64,000 bases of DNA from Microterricola viridarii (lineage in GTDB: Bacteria > Actinomycetota > Actinomycetes > Actinomycetales > Microbacteriaceae): contig NZ_CP014145.1 in NCBI RefSeq assembly GCF_001542775.1, forward strand, positions 248,001 through 312,000. The letters run 5' to 3'. A model generated the notes under the pieces. The model saw nothing but the letters and a program-made list of their open reading frames with translations, was not told where the DNA came from and did not search any database. Below, piece by piece: positions 1-8,834 of this stretch. The stretch's first letter is position 1. Each line of letters begins with the position of its first letter. The translations under genes were made by a program, and so were the position numbers.

Positions 1-76
1 CTGCTTGCAGGCGCTGGAAAACACCGAAAATCAACGCACGATCAGCATCCAATTACTTATTAGCGACGAAGAGGCT

Positions 77-298
77 ATGGCCAAAAAAGACGGCGTCATC
101 GAAATCGAGGGCTCGGTGGTAGAAGCTCTGCCCAACGCGATGTTCCGCGTGGAGCTCACCAACGGTCACAAGGTTCTTGCCCACATCTCGGGCAAGATGC
201 GTCAGCACTACATCCGCATCCTCCCAGAGGACCGCGTGATTGTGGAGCTGAGCCCCTACGACCTGACCCGTGGTCGGATCGTTTACCGCTACAAGTAA
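77..298 (+). CDS. infA: Translation initiation factor IF-1
   Basis: The 73-residue product begins [20 protein letters not shown] and is a single S1/OB-fold domain of standard IF-1 length. IF-1 binds the 30S A site and helps IF-2 and IF-3 select the initiator tRNA. The frame stays open upstream to position 5, but the ATG at 77 matches the conserved IF-1 N terminus, so the upstream extension is not used. rpmJ follows after 69 nt, then rpsM, rpsK, rpoA and rplQ, which is the usual actinobacterial order. No promoter can be judged because the window starts only 76 nt upstream. Confidence 0.97.
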   Translation: MAKKDGVIEIEGSVVEALPNAMFRVELTNGHKVLAHISGKMRQHYIRILPEDRVIVELSPYDLTRGRIVYRYK

Positions 299-367
299 CG
301 GGCGGCTGTGAAGTAACGGCTTGCGGCATCCCGTGAGTACGAAGACAGCGAAAAACAAGGAACCACA

Positions 368-484
368 ATGAAGGTCAACCCCAGCGTCAAGCCGATCTGC
401 GAGCACTGCAAGGTGATTCGCCGCAACGGCCGCGTCATGGTCATCTGCAAGAGCAACCCGCGCCACAAGCAGCGCCAGGGCTAG
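368..484 (+). CDS. rpmJ: 50S ribosomal protein L36 (bL36), zinc-binding form
   Basis: This very short gene encodes 38 residues, [20 protein letters not shown] onward, ending in KQRQG. The residues C11, C14, C27 and H32 form the CxxC...C...H zinc ribbon of the zinc-binding L36 type. L36 is a small basic protein of the large ribosomal subunit. The gene lies between infA and rpsM as in most actinobacteria. The 148 nt that follow, up to rpsM, carry a GC-rich hairpin-prone segment around 545-600 but no other reading frame. Confidence 0.96.
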   Translation: MKVNPSVKPICEHCKVIRRNGRVMVICKSNPRHKQRQG

Positions 485-632
485 TCTCTTCTCCTTCACG
501 GGGCAGATACACAACTCAACATCGCAATCGCATTTCCAAGAACCCAGGCTCTGAGCCCGGGGGACACCCACGGTTGGAGGCCGCGGCACCGGAAATGCAC
601 CACACCTCCACTCATCCACAGGAGAAGCCACC

Positions 633-1007
633 ATGGCACGTCTTGCAGGCGTAGACATCCCGCGCGAAAAGCGCGTGGAAATCGCACTGACCTACATTTA
701 CGGTGTTGGGCGCACGAGCGCGCTCAAGACCCTCGCTGACACCGAGATCGACGGAAACATCCGCGTCAAGGACCTCAGCGACGACCAGCTCGTTGCACTT
801 CGCGACTACATCGAGGGCAACTTCAAGGTAGAAGGTGACCTTCGCCGCGAGGTCGCCGCCGACATCCGCCGCAAGGTTGAGATCGGATCCTACGAGGGCA
901 TCCGCCACCGTCGCGGCCTGCCCGTGCGCGGACAGCGCACCAAGACCAACGCTCGTACCCGCAAGGGCCCGAAGCGCACCGTCGCCGGCAAGAAGAAGGC
1001 TCGCTAG
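633..1007 (+). CDS. rpsM: 30S ribosomal protein S13 (uS13)
   Basis: The 124-residue protein starts [20 protein letters not shown] and carries the S13 helix-two-turn-helix region and the basic C-terminal tail with [20 protein letters not shown]13 sits in the head of the 30S subunit and contacts P-site tRNA and the 50S subunit. An AGGAGAAG ribosome binding site precedes the ATG. The 148-nt gap from rpmJ is long for this operon and could hold a leader or a secondary promoter, but no clear promoter is visible. rpsK follows after 42 nt. Confidence 0.97.
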   Translation: MARLAGVDIPREKRVEIALTYIYGVGRTSALKTLADTEIDGNIRVKDLSDDQLVALRDYIEGNFKVEGDLRREVAADIRRKVEIGSYEGIRHRRGLPVRGQRTKTNARTRKGPKRTVAGKKKAR

Positions 1008-1049
1008 GCCTCGGCCCAGCGACCTCGCCTCTAGGATTCAGGAGAAATC

Positions 1050-1448
1050 ATGGCAGCACCCAAGTCGGCCGTACGGAAGCCGCGTAAGAAGGAAAAGAAG
1101 AACGTTGCTGTGGGCCAGGCCCACATCAAGAGCACGTTCAACAACACGATCGTTTCGATCACCGACCCCAGCGGAGCTGTTATCAGCTGGGCATCGTCGG
1201 GCGCCGTCGGCTTCAAGGGTTCGCGCAAGTCGACCCCGTTCGCCGCTCAGCTCGCCGCCGAGTCGGCTGCGCGTCAGGCGCAGGAGCACGGTATGAAGAA
1301 GGTTGACGTCTTCGTCAAGGGCCCGGGTTCGGGTCGCGAGACGGCGATTCGCTCGCTTCAGGCCGCAGGCCTCGAGGTCGGCTCCATCAACGATGTGACG
1401 CCCCAGGCTCACAACGGATGCCGTCCCCCCAAGCGTCGCCGCGTTTAA
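1050..1448 (+). CDS. rpsK: 30S ribosomal protein S11 (uS11)
   Basis: The 132-residue product has the S11 core, with [20 protein letters not shown] and the C-terminal [18 protein letters not shown] signature. S11 lies on the 30S platform near the mRNA exit site. The lysine- and arginine-rich N terminus (residues 5-18) is normal for actinobacterial S11. An AGGAGAA ribosome binding site precedes the ATG. It is co-oriented with rpsM, but a strong hairpin separates it from rpoA. Confidence 0.97.
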   Translation: MAAPKSAVRKPRKKEKKNVAVGQAHIKSTFNNTIVSITDPSGAVISWASSGAVGFKGSRKSTPFAAQLAAESAARQAQEHGMKKVDVFVKGPGSGRETAIRSLQAAGLEVGSINDVTPQAHNGCRPPKRRRV

Positions 1449-1470
1449 CTAGCACTCTTCGCCTCAGCCT

Positions 1471-1506
1471 GAGCCTGTCTGGCCCCTTCGGGGGCCCGGC
1501 AGGCTC
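1471..1506 (+). terminator. Hairpin between rpsK and rpoA (terminator or attenuator)
   Basis: Bases 1471-1486 pair with 1491-1506 around a TTCG tetraloop. The 16-bp stem has one mismatch and one G-U pair. It lies in the 160-nt gap between rpsK and rpoA. No T-run follows, as is common for actinobacterial terminators, so attenuation or mRNA processing is equally possible. Confidence 0.6.
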
Positions 1507-1608
1507 GGGCCGTGGAAAGTTCCTTACACAATTCAAAACTGCCGGGCCAGCTACCCGGTCGACAACGCAAGTGTCATATAGCGGACACTTAGCCGAAAGG
1601 AATCAATA

Positions 1609-2598
1609 GTGCTTATTGCACAGCGTCCAACGCTCACCGAAGAGAACATTTCCGAATTCCGCTCACGGTTCGTCATTGAGCCTCTCGAGCCCGGTTTCGG
1701 TTACACCCTCGGCAACTCGCTTCGCCGCACCCTGCTTTCCTCGATCCCCGGCGCTGCTGTCACCAGCATCCGCATTGATGGCGTTCTTCACGAGTTCAGC
1801 ACCGTTCCCGGTGTGAAGGAAGACGTCACCGAGATCATCTTGAACATCAAGGGCCTTGTCGTCTCTAGCGAGCACGACGAGCCCATCACCGCTTACCTGC
1901 GCAAGCAGGGCGCCGGTGAGGTCACCGCCGCTGACATCTCGGCTCCGGCCGGTGTCGAGGTGCACAACCCCGAGCTCGTTATCGCGACGCTCAACGACAC
2001 CGCCAAGTTTGAGCTCGAGCTCACCATTGAGCGTGGCCGTGGGTACGTGTCTGCTACGCAGAACCGCAACGAGTACTCCGAGGCTGGCCAGATTCCGGTC
2101 GACTCGATTTACTCGCCCGTGCTCAAGGTGACCTACCGCGTCGAGGCAACTCGTGCCGGTGAGCGCACTGACTTCGACCGCCTCGTGGTCGACGTCGAGA
2201 CCAAGTCTGCCATCAGCCCGCGCGATGCAATCGCATCCGCTGGTCGTACGCTGACCGAGCTGTTCGGCCTCGCTCGCGAGCTGAACACCGCCGCTGAGGG
2301 CATCGAGATCGGGCCGGCTCCCGTCGACGCCGTCCTCTCGAGCGAGCTTTCGATTCCGATCGAAGACCTCGACCTCTCGGTGCGCTCGTACAACTGCCTC
2401 AAGCGCGAAGGCATCAACAACGTGAGCGAACTGGTCGCCCTCTCGGAGACCCAGCTCATGAACATCCGCAACTTCGGTCAGAAGTCGGTGGATGAGGTCA
2501 AGGACAAGCTCGTAGAGCTCGGCCTGTCGCTCAAGGACTCCGTTCCTGGATTCGACGGCGCTCACTTCTACAGCGGCTTCGAAGACGAGACCAACTAG
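1609..2598 (+). CDS. rpoA: DNA-directed RNA polymerase subunit alpha
   Basis: The 329-residue protein begins [20 protein letters not shown] and shows the alpha N-terminal dimerisation domain (to about residue 230), including [21 protein letters not shown] linker is followed by the C-terminal domain with the helix-hairpin-helix [16 protein letters not shown] and [13 protein letters not shown], which contacts promoter UP elements and activators. The start is GTG at 1609, preceded by AAAGGA. Length and domain layout are standard. A 16-bp hairpin upstream suggests that rpoA and rplQ can be expressed apart from the ribosomal genes before them. Confidence 0.97.
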   Translation: MLIAQRPTLTEENISEFRSRFVIEPLEPGFGYTLGNSLRRTLLSSIPGAAVTSIRIDGVLHEFSTVPGVKEDVTEIILNIKGLVVSSEHDEPITAYLRKQGAGEVTAADISAPAGVEVHNPELVIATLNDTAKFELELTIERGRGYVSATQNRNEYSEAGQIPVDSIYSPVLKVTYRVEATRAGERTDFDRLVVDVETKSAISPRDAIASAGRTLTELFGLARELNTAAEGIEIGPAPVDAVLSSELSIPIEDLDLSVRSYNCLKREGINNVSELVALSETQLMNIRNFGQKSVDEVKDKLVELGLSLKDSVPGFDGAHFYSGFEDETN

Positions 2599-2664
2599 CG
2601 TTTTCGCGCTACCCGCGGCTCGTCGCAGAGCTTCCCACCACATTTGATACTGGAGACATAGAAA

Positions 2665-3198
2665 ATGCCTAAGCCTACTAAGGGCCCCCGCCTCGGAGGC
2701 GGTCCGGCACACGAGCGCCTCATGCTCGCTAACCTGGCTGCTGCCCTGTTCACCCACAAGTCGATCAAGACGACCGAGACGAAGGCCAAGCGCCTGCAGC
2801 CCGTCGCCGAGCGTTTTGTGACCTTCGCCAAGAAGGGCGACCTGCACGCACGTCGTCGCGTTCTGGCCAGCATCGGCGACAAGTCCGTCGTGCACGAGCT
2901 GTTCACCGTGATCGCCCCCCAGGTCGCTGAGCGCGATGGCGGCTACACCCGCATCACCAAGCTCGGTTTCCGCAAGGGTGACAACGCCCCCATGGTGCAG
3001 ATCGAGCTCGTTCTCGAGCCCGTCGTCGCCAAGCCGAAGTCGGCCAAGAAGGCCGCTGCTGCTGCAGCTGCCGAGGCTCCCGTCGAGGCACCGGCCGAGG
3101 CCGTTGTCGAGACTGAGGTCGTTCACGCTGAGGAGACCGTCGAGGTCGTCGAGGCTGAGGCCACCGAGGCTCCGGCCGAGGAGAAGGCTGCCGAATAA
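2665..3198 (+). CDS. rplQ: 50S ribosomal protein L17 (bL17) with acidic tail
   Basis: The first 120 residues or so are the conserved L17 domain ([20 protein letters not shown], then the basic [18 protein letters not shown] region). The remaining 55 are a low-complexity tail rich in Ala, Glu, Val and Pro. Such a tail is common in Microbacteriaceae and other actinobacteria and explains the 177-residue length against about 120-130 in Escherichia coli. L17 belongs to the large subunit near the exit tunnel. The gene ends the rpoA unit and is followed by a strong terminator. Confidence 0.96.
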   Translation: MPKPTKGPRLGGGPAHERLMLANLAAALFTHKSIKTTETKAKRLQPVAERFVTFAKKGDLHARRRVLASIGDKSVVHELFTVIAPQVAERDGGYTRITKLGFRKGDNAPMVQIELVLEPVVAKPKSAKKAAAAAAAEAPVEAPAEAVVETEVVHAEETVEVVEAEATEAPAEEKAAE

Positions 3199-3223
3199 GG
3201 CGCCTCGCTTCATCTGATTCAGC

Positions 3224-3256
3224 CGAAGGGCCCCGCACACTGTGCGGGGCCCTTCG
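3224..3256 (+). terminator. Intrinsic terminator after rplQ
   Basis: A perfect inverted repeat pairs 3224-3239 with 3241-3256 (CGAAGGGCCCCGCACA and its complement). It lies 26 nt after the rplQ stop and closes the ribosomal and rpoA unit. The following bases are TCGTCG rather than a T-run. Confidence 0.85.
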
Positions 3257-3299
3257 TCGTCCCCGCGCCGGCCAGGGGGTTGGCGCCGTGAGCCTGCCC

Positions 3300-3305
3300 T
3301 AGGGT
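3300..3305 (+). promoter_or_regulatory. -10 element for leaderless GNAT gene
   Basis: TAGGGT fits the actinobacterial TANNNT -10 consensus and ends 7 nt before the ATG at 3313, so the transcript would start at or next to the start codon. A GGGAGG stretch in the same gap could also act as a ribosome binding site, so the leaderless reading is tentative here. Confidence 0.45.
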
Positions 3306-3312
3306 GGGAGGC

Positions 3313-4383
3313 ATGAGCGCCACGGACACGTCGACGTCACTCTCGCCATTGAGCCAGCGGGTTGGCGCACCGACCGAGCTGCCGGCGCCGCGGCACCCCG
3401 AGGTGTCGCTCTGGCGGCCCGCGACGCTGGACGACCTCGACGGGGTCGCCGCGTTGCAGCGCGAGATCGACAACGCCGACCACCCGGACTGGTTCACCAC
3501 CCGGGAAGAGATCGCCGCGAATCTGCAGGCTGATCACATCGACGCCGCCAGGGACACGCTTGTGGCCCTCGGCCCGGACGACGCCGTGCTGGCCTATGGG
3601 GTCGTGGCCGAGGCGCCCGGCGCCGGTGAGCGCGTGCAGGTGTACCTCCTGGGCGGGGTGCACCCGCTCTGGCGTGACCACGGCATCGGCCGCGAGCTGA
3701 TGGGCTGGCAGTATGCCCGTGCGCGGCAGCGGCTCTCGGCATCCGGCGCCCGGTTGCCCGGCTGGATCACCGCGTTCCGCGAGGAAGCCAACCGCACTGC
3801 GATCTCGGCGGCGCTTCGCCTCGGGCTGCAGGTGACCCGCTATTTCACCACCATGCGTCGGGATCTGGACGCCGCGATCCCCGCACTCGTGCCGCCGCAG
3901 GGCGTGCGCATCGTGCCGTTCAGCGCGGCGCTCTCTGCAGCAGCCCTGGAAGCCAGGAACGACTCCTTCCGGGACCACTGGGGCAACCAGCCCAAGAGCG
4001 CCGCGTGGTGGGACCGCTGGACCCAGGGCGAGGTGTTCCGGGCCGACCTCTCCTGGCTGGCTGTCATCGACGAGCCGGGAGTCGGGGGCGCGACCAGCAC
4101 ACGCGTGGTCGGCTTCTCACTGGCCAGCGTCAACGAGGATGACTGGCAGGCGCAGGGGCTCCGCAGCGTCTACATCGACAGGATCGGGACCGTTCGCAGC
4201 CACCGCGGCCGCGGCATCGCCACGGCCTGCATCGCGGCGACGCTGCAGTCCGCGCAGCGGGCCGGGCTCGCCCGGGCGATCCTCGACGTGGACGCCGACA
4301 GCCCGACGCGGGCGCACACGCTCTACGAATCGCTCGGCTTCCGGGCGGGGGAGCGCGAGCTCGCCCTCGTCGCAGTGTTCTGA
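3313..4383 (+). CDS. Tandem GNAT-family N-acetyltransferase
   Basis: The 356-residue product appears to hold two GNAT folds. The first (about residues 35-175) has HPLWRDHGIGREL as its acetyl-CoA motif. The second (about 200-356) has VRSHRGRGIATACIAATLQS followed by the C-terminal DADSPTRAHTLYESLGF. GNAT enzymes transfer acetyl from acetyl-CoA to amines; this substrate is unknown. Tandem architecture resembles mycothiol synthase MshD, but the sequence alone does not support that name. The ATG at 3313 is preferred to the in-frame GTG at 3304. The gene sits alone between rplQ and truA. Confidence 0.85.
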   Translation: MSATDTSTSLSPLSQRVGAPTELPAPRHPEVSLWRPATLDDLDGVAALQREIDNADHPDWFTTREEIAANLQADHIDAARDTLVALGPDDAVLAYGVVAEAPGAGERVQVYLLGGVHPLWRDHGIGRELMGWQYARARQRLSASGARLPGWITAFREEANRTAISAALRLGLQVTRYFTTMRRDLDAAIPALVPPQGVRIVPFSAALSAAALEARNDSFRDHWGNQPKSAAWWDRWTQGEVFRADLSWLAVIDEPGVGGATSTRVVGFSLASVNEDDWQAQGLRSVYIDRIGTVRSHRGRGIATACIAATLQSAQRAGLARAILDVDADSPTRAHTLYESLGFRAGERELALVAVF

Positions 4384-4420
4384 GACCGGGGCGCTGGCCG
4401 TCCCTGCCGGACCATTCTCA

Positions 4421-4426
4421 TAGACT
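4421..4426 (+). promoter_or_regulatory. -10 element for leaderless truA
   Basis: TAGACT ends 7 nt before the GTG start of truA at 4434, and no Shine-Dalgarno sequence lies between them. This is the spacing expected when transcription begins at or just before the start codon. Confidence 0.6.
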
Positions 4427-4433
4427 TGATGCC

Positions 4434-5324
4434 GTGAGTGAGCAGTTTCAGGCGGACGGTGTCCGCATCCGCCTTGACGTTGCCTACGACGGCACCAACT
4501 TCAACGGCTGGGGGATCCAGCCCATCCTGCGGACCGTGCAGGGCGACATCGAGTCGGCCCTCGCCACGATCCTGCAGCGCAATCCGCCCACCCCGCGGCT
4601 CACGGTGGCCGGCCGCACCGATGCCGGCGTGCACGCGACCGGGCAGGTCGCGCACCTCGACCTCACCCCGGCGCAGGCAGCCAGCGTGCTCAGCCCGCCC
4701 CGCGGCCGCAACGCCCGGGCCGCCGACACCGACGCCGCCATCGCGCTGGCCCGCAGGCTGAACGGCATCCTGGGCCAGCGCGGTGAGATCGTGATCACGC
4801 GCGCCAGCATCGCCCCGGAGGGCTTCGACGCCCGCTTCGGAGCTCTCTGGCGCCGATACGAGTACCGCATCGCCGACGCCGACTCGCTGCGCGACCCGCT
4901 GCAGCGCACCCGAACCACCTGGCTGCCGGGCAGGCACCGGCTGGAGCCGATGGAGGAGGTTGCGCAGGCCCTGTGCGGGCTGCACGACTTCGCCGCCTAC
5001 TGCAAGCCCAAGCCGATGGCCACCACGATCCGCACTCTGCAGAGCTTCTCGTGGAAGCGCGACGACGACGGCGTGCTCGTGGCGTCGCTGCAGGCCGATG
5101 CCTTCTGCCACAGCATGGTGCGCGCGCTGGTGGGCGGCTGTGTCGCGGTCGGTGAGGGCCGGATGAGCGTGGAGCGCATGCTCGAGCTGCGCACTGCTGG
5201 CGAGCGCACCGCCGCCTTCAAAGTGATGCCCGCCCGCGGGCTGGTGCTCACCCAGGTCGGCTACCCGGATGACGCCGCGCTCGCGCTGCGGGCCGCCGAG
5301 ACGCGCGCGCACCGCAAGCTGTAG
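4434..5324 (+). CDS. truA: tRNA pseudouridine(38-40) synthase TruA
   Basis: TruA converts uridines 38-40 in the tRNA anticodon arm to pseudouridine. The 296-residue protein has the family motif TVAGRTDAGVHATGQVAHLD, with D63 as the predicted catalytic aspartate, and the C-terminal DAFCHSMVRALVGGCVAVGE segment. An alanine-rich insert at about residues 80-105 is seen in other actinobacterial members. The start is GTG at 4434. The location between the rplQ region and rplM-rpsI is the conserved position for truA. Confidence 0.95.
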   Translation: MSEQFQADGVRIRLDVAYDGTNFNGWGIQPILRTVQGDIESALATILQRNPPTPRLTVAGRTDAGVHATGQVAHLDLTPAQAASVLSPPRGRNARAADTDAAIALARRLNGILGQRGEIVITRASIAPEGFDARFGALWRRYEYRIADADSLRDPLQRTRTTWLPGRHRLEPMEEVAQALCGLHDFAAYCKPKPMATTIRTLQSFSWKRDDDGVLVASLQADAFCHSMVRALVGGCVAVGEGRMSVERMLELRTAGERTAAFKVMPARGLVLTQVGYPDDAALALRAAETRAHRKL

Positions 5325-5386
5325 CGCCCGCGTCATCCGCGTCGGAAGGTTGAGCGCGGGATCGACCTGCGAATCAACCCGGCGAA

Positions 5387-5415
5387 TTGCGGGCGCGTGT
5401 TCGACCGTCTAGTAT
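5387..5415 (+). promoter_or_regulatory. Predicted promoter of rplM-rpsI
   Basis: TTGCGG (5387-5392) and TAGTAT (5410-5415) are separated by exactly 17 nt, a good vegetative sigma-factor promoter. Transcription would start near 5422, giving a leader of about 125 nt before the rplM GTG at 5546. The leader is GC-rich with several self-complementary stretches and could fold, but no specific riboswitch or protein-binding structure was identified. Confidence 0.75.
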
Positions 5416-5545
5416 TGATCCTTGGTGTCTCGGCTTGCTGGCCGGGCCCCCGAACGTGAGCCCTCCATCGTTTGTGTTCCATTGAGAACACGCCCGGAGC
5501 GGGATTCACGAACACCTCCGTTCGACACAGAAAGCAGCCACTACA

Positions 5546-5992
5546 GTGACGCGCACTTACACCCCGAAGGCTTCCGAAGTTTCGCGCAGTTGGGTCATCA
5601 TTGACGCAACTGACGTCGTTCTCGGCCGTCTCGCAAGCCACGCAGCCGTGATCCTCCGCGGCAAGAACAAGGCGACCTTCACCCCCCACATGGACATGGG
5701 TGACTTCGTCATCATCATCAACGCCGACAAGGTTGCCCTCACCGGCGCCAAGCTCGACCAGAAGAAGGCCTACCGCCACTCGGGTTACCCGGGTGGACTG
5801 ACGGCTGTCACCTACTCCGAGCTGCTCGAGAAGAACCCCGAGCGCGCCGTTGAGAAGGCCATCCGCGGAATGCTGCCGAAGAACTCGATCGGCCGCGCTC
5901 AGCTCAAGAAGCTCAAGGTCTACGCAGGCTCCGAGCACCCGCACGCCGCGCAGCAGCCGGTGCCGTACACCCTGACCCAGGTCGCTCAGTAG
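5546..5992 (+). CDS. rplM: 50S ribosomal protein L13 (uL13)
   Basis: The 148-residue protein begins [20 protein letters not shown] and holds the full L13 fold, including [20 protein letters not shown] and the [20 protein letters not shown] segment. L13 is an early-assembly protein of the 50S subunit. Translation starts at GTG 5546. rpsI follows after 52 nt, the universal rplM-rpsI pair. A strong predicted promoter lies about 130 nt upstream. Confidence 0.97.
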   Translation: MTRTYTPKASEVSRSWVIIDATDVVLGRLASHAAVILRGKNKATFTPHMDMGDFVIIINADKVALTGAKLDQKKAYRHSGYPGGLTAVTYSELLEKNPERAVEKAIRGMLPKNSIGRAQLKKLKVYAGSEHPHAAQQPVPYTLTQVAQ

Positions 5993-6044
5993 AGCCCCTC
6001 GGCCCCAGACTTCTCGACTTCTAAGACAAAGGATTACCACCATC

Positions 6045-6527
6045 GTGGCTACGATCGCAGACCAGATTGACGCTCCGGAGAGCTACTCCACCGAGACGCC
6101 GGCCGAGGCAGCCCCCAAGGCTCCCCGCGCCGTGCTGAACGTTGGCGGCGCAGCCGTCGGCCGTCGCAAGCAGGCCATCGCCCGCGTGCGCCTCGTCCCC
6201 GGCTCGGGCACGCTCAGCGTGAACAAGCGCGAGTTCGCCGAGTACTTCCCCAACAAGCTGCACCAGCAGCTCATCACCGACCCCTTCAAGGTGCTCGACC
6301 TCATCGGCAGCTACGACGTGATCGCCAAGATCACCGGTGGCGGCCCCTCGGGCCAGGCCGGCGCCCTGCGCCTCGCCATCGCCCGCGCCCTGAACGAGAT
6401 CGACCGCGAGAACAACCGCGCGATCCTCAAGAAGGCTGGCTTCCTGACCCGTGACGCTCGCGTCATCGAGCGCAAGAAGGCCGGTCTCAAGAAGGCCCGC
6501 AAGGCCTCGCAGTTCTCGAAGCGCTAA
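6045..6527 (+). CDS. rpsI: 30S ribosomal protein S9 (uS9)
   Basis: The 160-residue product has an actinobacterial N-terminal extension of about 35 residues rich in Ala, Glu and Pro, then the S9 domain with [20 protein letters not shown] and [19 protein letters not shown]. It ends in the invariant KASQFSKR, whose terminal Lys-Arg reaches the P-site tRNA. The start codon is GTG at 6045. It is co-transcribed with rplM, and glmM starts 27 nt after its stop, so glmM may share the transcript. Confidence 0.97.
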   Translation: MATIADQIDAPESYSTETPAEAAPKAPRAVLNVGGAAVGRRKQAIARVRLVPGSGTLSVNKREFAEYFPNKLHQQLITDPFKVLDLIGSYDVIAKITGGGPSGQAGALRLAIARALNEIDRENNRAILKKAGFLTRDARVIERKKAGLKKARKASQFSKR

Positions 6528-6554
6528 CCGGCGCTTCACACGGAGTATCAGGCT

Positions 6555-7916
6555 TTGCCTCGACTCTTCGGCACGGACGGCGTCCGGGGCCTGGCCAACC
6601 GTGAACTCACGGCTGACCTGGCCCTGGGCCTCGCCCAGGCCGCCGCTGCGGTGCTCACAAAGGGGCACCACGCGGAAGAACGCCGCGCCTCAGGACGCCG
6701 GCCCGTCGCGGTCGTCGCTCGCGACCCGCGCATTTCCGGTGAGTTCCTCACCGCCGCCGTCTCGGCCGGACTTGCCTCCTCGGGCGTCGATGTTCTCGAC
6801 GCCGGGGTGCTGCCCACTCCCGCCGCGGCCTTCCTGATCGCCGACATCGGCGCAGACTTCGGTGTGATGCTCTCCGCATCGCACAACCCCGCCCCCGACA
6901 ATGGCATCAAGTTCTTTGCCTTCGGCGGGACCAAGCTTCCCGATGAGGTCGAAGACCGCATCGAGGCATACCTCCACAAAGAGGTGCTGCTGCCCACCGG
7001 CGGCGACGTTGGCCGCATCCGCCGCTTTGCGGATGCCGAGGACCGCTACGTCCTGCACCTGCTCAGCACTCTGCCGAACCGGCTCGACGGCGTCCACGTC
7101 GTGCTCGACTGCGCCCACGGCGCGGCATCCGGCGTCTCGCCCGAGGTGTTCACCATGGCCGGGGCCCGGGTCACGCTGATCGGGGCAGACCCCGACGGCA
7201 TGAATATCAACGATGGTGTCGGCTCCACCCACCTCGACAACCTGGCCAAGGCTGTGCTCGAGCACGGCGCAGACGTCGGTATCGCCCACGACGGCGACGC
7301 CGACCGCTGCCTGGCCGTCGACAGTGCGGGCAACATCATCGACGGCGACCAGATCATGGCGATCCTGGCCGTGTCGATGAAGGAACGTGGCCACCTCACG
7401 AACGACACCCTCGTCGCCACGGTGATGAGCAACCTCGGCCTGCGCAAGGCCATGGCTGCCAACGGCATCACCATGATCGAGACCAAGGTCGGCGACCGCT
7501 ACGTGCTCGAGGAGCTGAACGCTGACAAGCTGGCGCTCGGCGGCGAACAATCCGGCCACGTGATCATGACCGAGTATGCGACGACCGGCGACGGCGTGCT
7601 GACCGGCCTGCACCTGGTGGCCGAGATGGCGCGCACCGGCAAGTCGATCGCCGAGCTCGCCAGCGTGATGACGGTGTTCCCGCAGATCCTGGTGAACGTG
7701 CGCGGAGTCGACCACACGGCCATGCACGGCGACGAAGGCATCGCCGATGCCGTGCGCGCCGCCGAAGCCGAACTGGGCGACACCGGCCGCGTGCTGCTGC
7801 GCCCCTCCGGCACCGAGCCGATGGTGCGCGTCATGGTGGAGGCGGCCGATCAGGCCACCGCCGACCGGCTGGCGCACGCCCTCGCCGATGTCGTGCGCGA
7901 GCGGCTTCCGCTCTAG
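6555..7916 (+). CDS. glmM: Phosphoglucosamine mutase GlmM
   Basis: GlmM interconverts glucosamine-6-phosphate and glucosamine-1-phosphate on the route to UDP-GlcNAc. The 453-residue protein begins [20 protein letters not shown]. It has the active-site loop [17 protein letters not shown] with S109 as the predicted phosphoserine, the metal loop DGDADRC near residue 250 and the phosphate-binding [15 protein letters not shown] near the C terminus. The start is TTG at 6555, set by the invariant [10 protein letters not shown] terminus. glmS, which supplies its substrate, lies 2 kb downstream. A terminator follows the stop. Confidence 0.95.
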   Translation: MPRLFGTDGVRGLANRELTADLALGLAQAAAAVLTKGHHAEERRASGRRPVAVVARDPRISGEFLTAAVSAGLASSGVDVLDAGVLPTPAAAFLIADIGADFGVMLSASHNPAPDNGIKFFAFGGTKLPDEVEDRIEAYLHKEVLLPTGGDVGRIRRFADAEDRYVLHLLSTLPNRLDGVHVVLDCAHGAASGVSPEVFTMAGARVTLIGADPDGMNINDGVGSTHLDNLAKAVLEHGADVGIAHDGDADRCLAVDSAGNIIDGDQIMAILAVSMKERGHLTNDTLVATVMSNLGLRKAMAANGITMIETKVGDRYVLEELNADKLALGGEQSGHVIMTEYATTGDGVLTGLHLVAEMARTGKSIAELASVMTVFPQILVNVRGVDHTAMHGDEGIADAVRAAEAELGDTGRVLLRPSGTEPMVRVMVEAADQATADRLAHALADVVRERLPL

Positions 7917-7932
7917 GGCAACCGCTGGTTCT

Positions 7933-7966
7933 GAAAGGCCCTCTCCGCTAGCGGGGAGGGCCTTTC
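7933..7966 (+). terminator. Intrinsic terminator after glmM
   Basis: Bases 7933-7948 pair with 7951-7966 (GAAAGGCCCTCTCCGC against its complement, one G-U pair), 16 nt after the glmM stop. It closes the rplM-rpsI-glmM unit just before the repeat array. Confidence 0.85.
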
Positions 7967-7990
7967 GCGTGCCCGAGGTTGCTCCCGCTG

Positions 7991-8106
7991 CCCGTTGGCT
8001 CGAGGGAGCGCTAGCGACTGAAGCCAATACGCCGTGTGGGTGGGCTCCGGGGCTTCGGGGGCTGCGCTGCTCGTTCCTCGCGGCGCGGCCCCCTCGAGCC
8101 AGCGGG
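7991..8106. repeat. Repeat module B, copy 1
   Basis: The ends CCCGTTGGCTCGAGGG and CCCTCGAGCCAGCGGG are inverted repeats with one mismatch. The interior carries GCGACTGAAGCC on the left and GGCTTCGGGGGCTGCGCTGC on the right. Confidence 0.8.
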
Positions 8107-8126
8107 ATTCTGGCGGACGCCCATCT

Positions 8127-8214
8127 CCCGTTGGTCGAGTAAGCGCGCCAGCGCCGTATCGAGACCGCGGATCCCGGTCTCGATACGCTCGTTCCTCGCT
8201 ACTCGACCAGCGGG
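8127..8214. repeat. Repeat module A, copy 1
   Basis: The left end CCCGTTGGTCGAGTA pairs with the right end TACTCGACCAGCGGG. An inner inverted repeat, TATCGAGACC and GGTCTCGATA, makes a long hairpin. Confidence 0.8.
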
Positions 8215-8227
8215 TTTTCGGCTGTCT

Positions 8228-8312
8228 CCCGTTGGCTTGAGGGAGCGCTAGCGACCGAAGCCCTGAGCGTCTCCGCAGCGGCTGTGGGGTTTCGACAGGC
8301 TCAACCAGCGGG
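8228..8312. repeat. Repeat module C, copy 1
   Basis: The left end is the module-B type CCCGTTGGCTTGAGGGAGCG. The right end is TTTCGACAGGCTCAACCAGC followed by GGG, so this is a hybrid module. Confidence 0.75.
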
Positions 8313-8325
8313 TTTTCGGCCATCT

Positions 8326-8433
8326 CCCGTTGGCTCGAGGGAGCGCTAGCGACCGAAGCCAATACGCGGCGTGGGTGGGCTTCGGGGGCTGCGCTGCTCG
8401 TTCCTCGCGGCGCGGCCACCTCGAGCCAGCGGG
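8326..8433. repeat. Repeat module B, copy 2
   Basis: Same layout as copy 1, with the right arm slightly changed (GGCCACCTCGAGCCAGCGGG). Confidence 0.8.
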
Positions 8434-8460
8434 AATCTGGCGGGGGCTCGCTCGCCTCTA

Positions 8461-8547
8461 CCGTTGGTCGAGTAGGCGCGCCAGCGCCGTATCGAGACCG
8501 CGCATCCCGGTCTCGATACGCTCGTTCCTCGCTACTCGACCAGCGGG
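8461..8547. repeat. Repeat module A, copy 2
   Basis: Nearly identical to the module A copies at 8127 and 8734. It lacks the first C of the left end. Confidence 0.8.
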
Positions 8548-8560
8548 TTTTCGGCGATCT

Positions 8561-8676
8561 CCCGTTGGCTCGAGGGAGCGCTAGCGACCGAAGCCAGGAC
8601 GCGGCGTGGGTGGGCTCCGGGGTTTCGGGGGCTGCGCTGCTCGTTCCTCGCGGCGCGGCCCCCTCGAGCCAGCGGG
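8561..8676. repeat. Repeat module B, copy 3
   Basis: Nearly identical to copy 1 and ends in CCCTCGAGCCAGCGGG. A lone module-C right end (GGGTTTCGACAGGCTCAACC) follows at 8689-8714. Confidence 0.8.
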
Positions 8677-8733
8677 ATTCTTGCGGAGGGGTTTCGACAG
8701 GCTCAACCAGCGGGAAGACGCTCGCTCGCCTCT

Positions 8734-8821
8734 CCCGTTGGTCGAGTAGGCGCGCCAGCGCCGTATCGAGACCGCGCATCCCGGTCTCGATACGCTCGTT
8801 CCTCGCTACTCGACCAGCGGG
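8734..8821. repeat. Repeat module A, copy 3
   Basis: It has the complete ends CCCGTTGGTCGAGTA and TACTCGACCAGCGGG and the same inner inverted repeat as the other A copies. Confidence 0.8.
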
Positions 8822-8834
8822 TTTTCGGCTGTCT

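Noticed and set aside
1663..3240. Reverse ORF of 525 residues opposite rpoA and rplQ
   Set aside because: It is the antisense shadow of two certain genes, has a low-complexity Leu/Asp/Gly composition and no upstream ribosome binding site.
7913..8779. Reverse-strand ORF of 288 residues in the repeat array
   Set aside because: Its translation is a repeated string produced by the palindromic modules (for example SRWLEGAAPRGTSSAAPE several times); it has no start context and no family resemblance.
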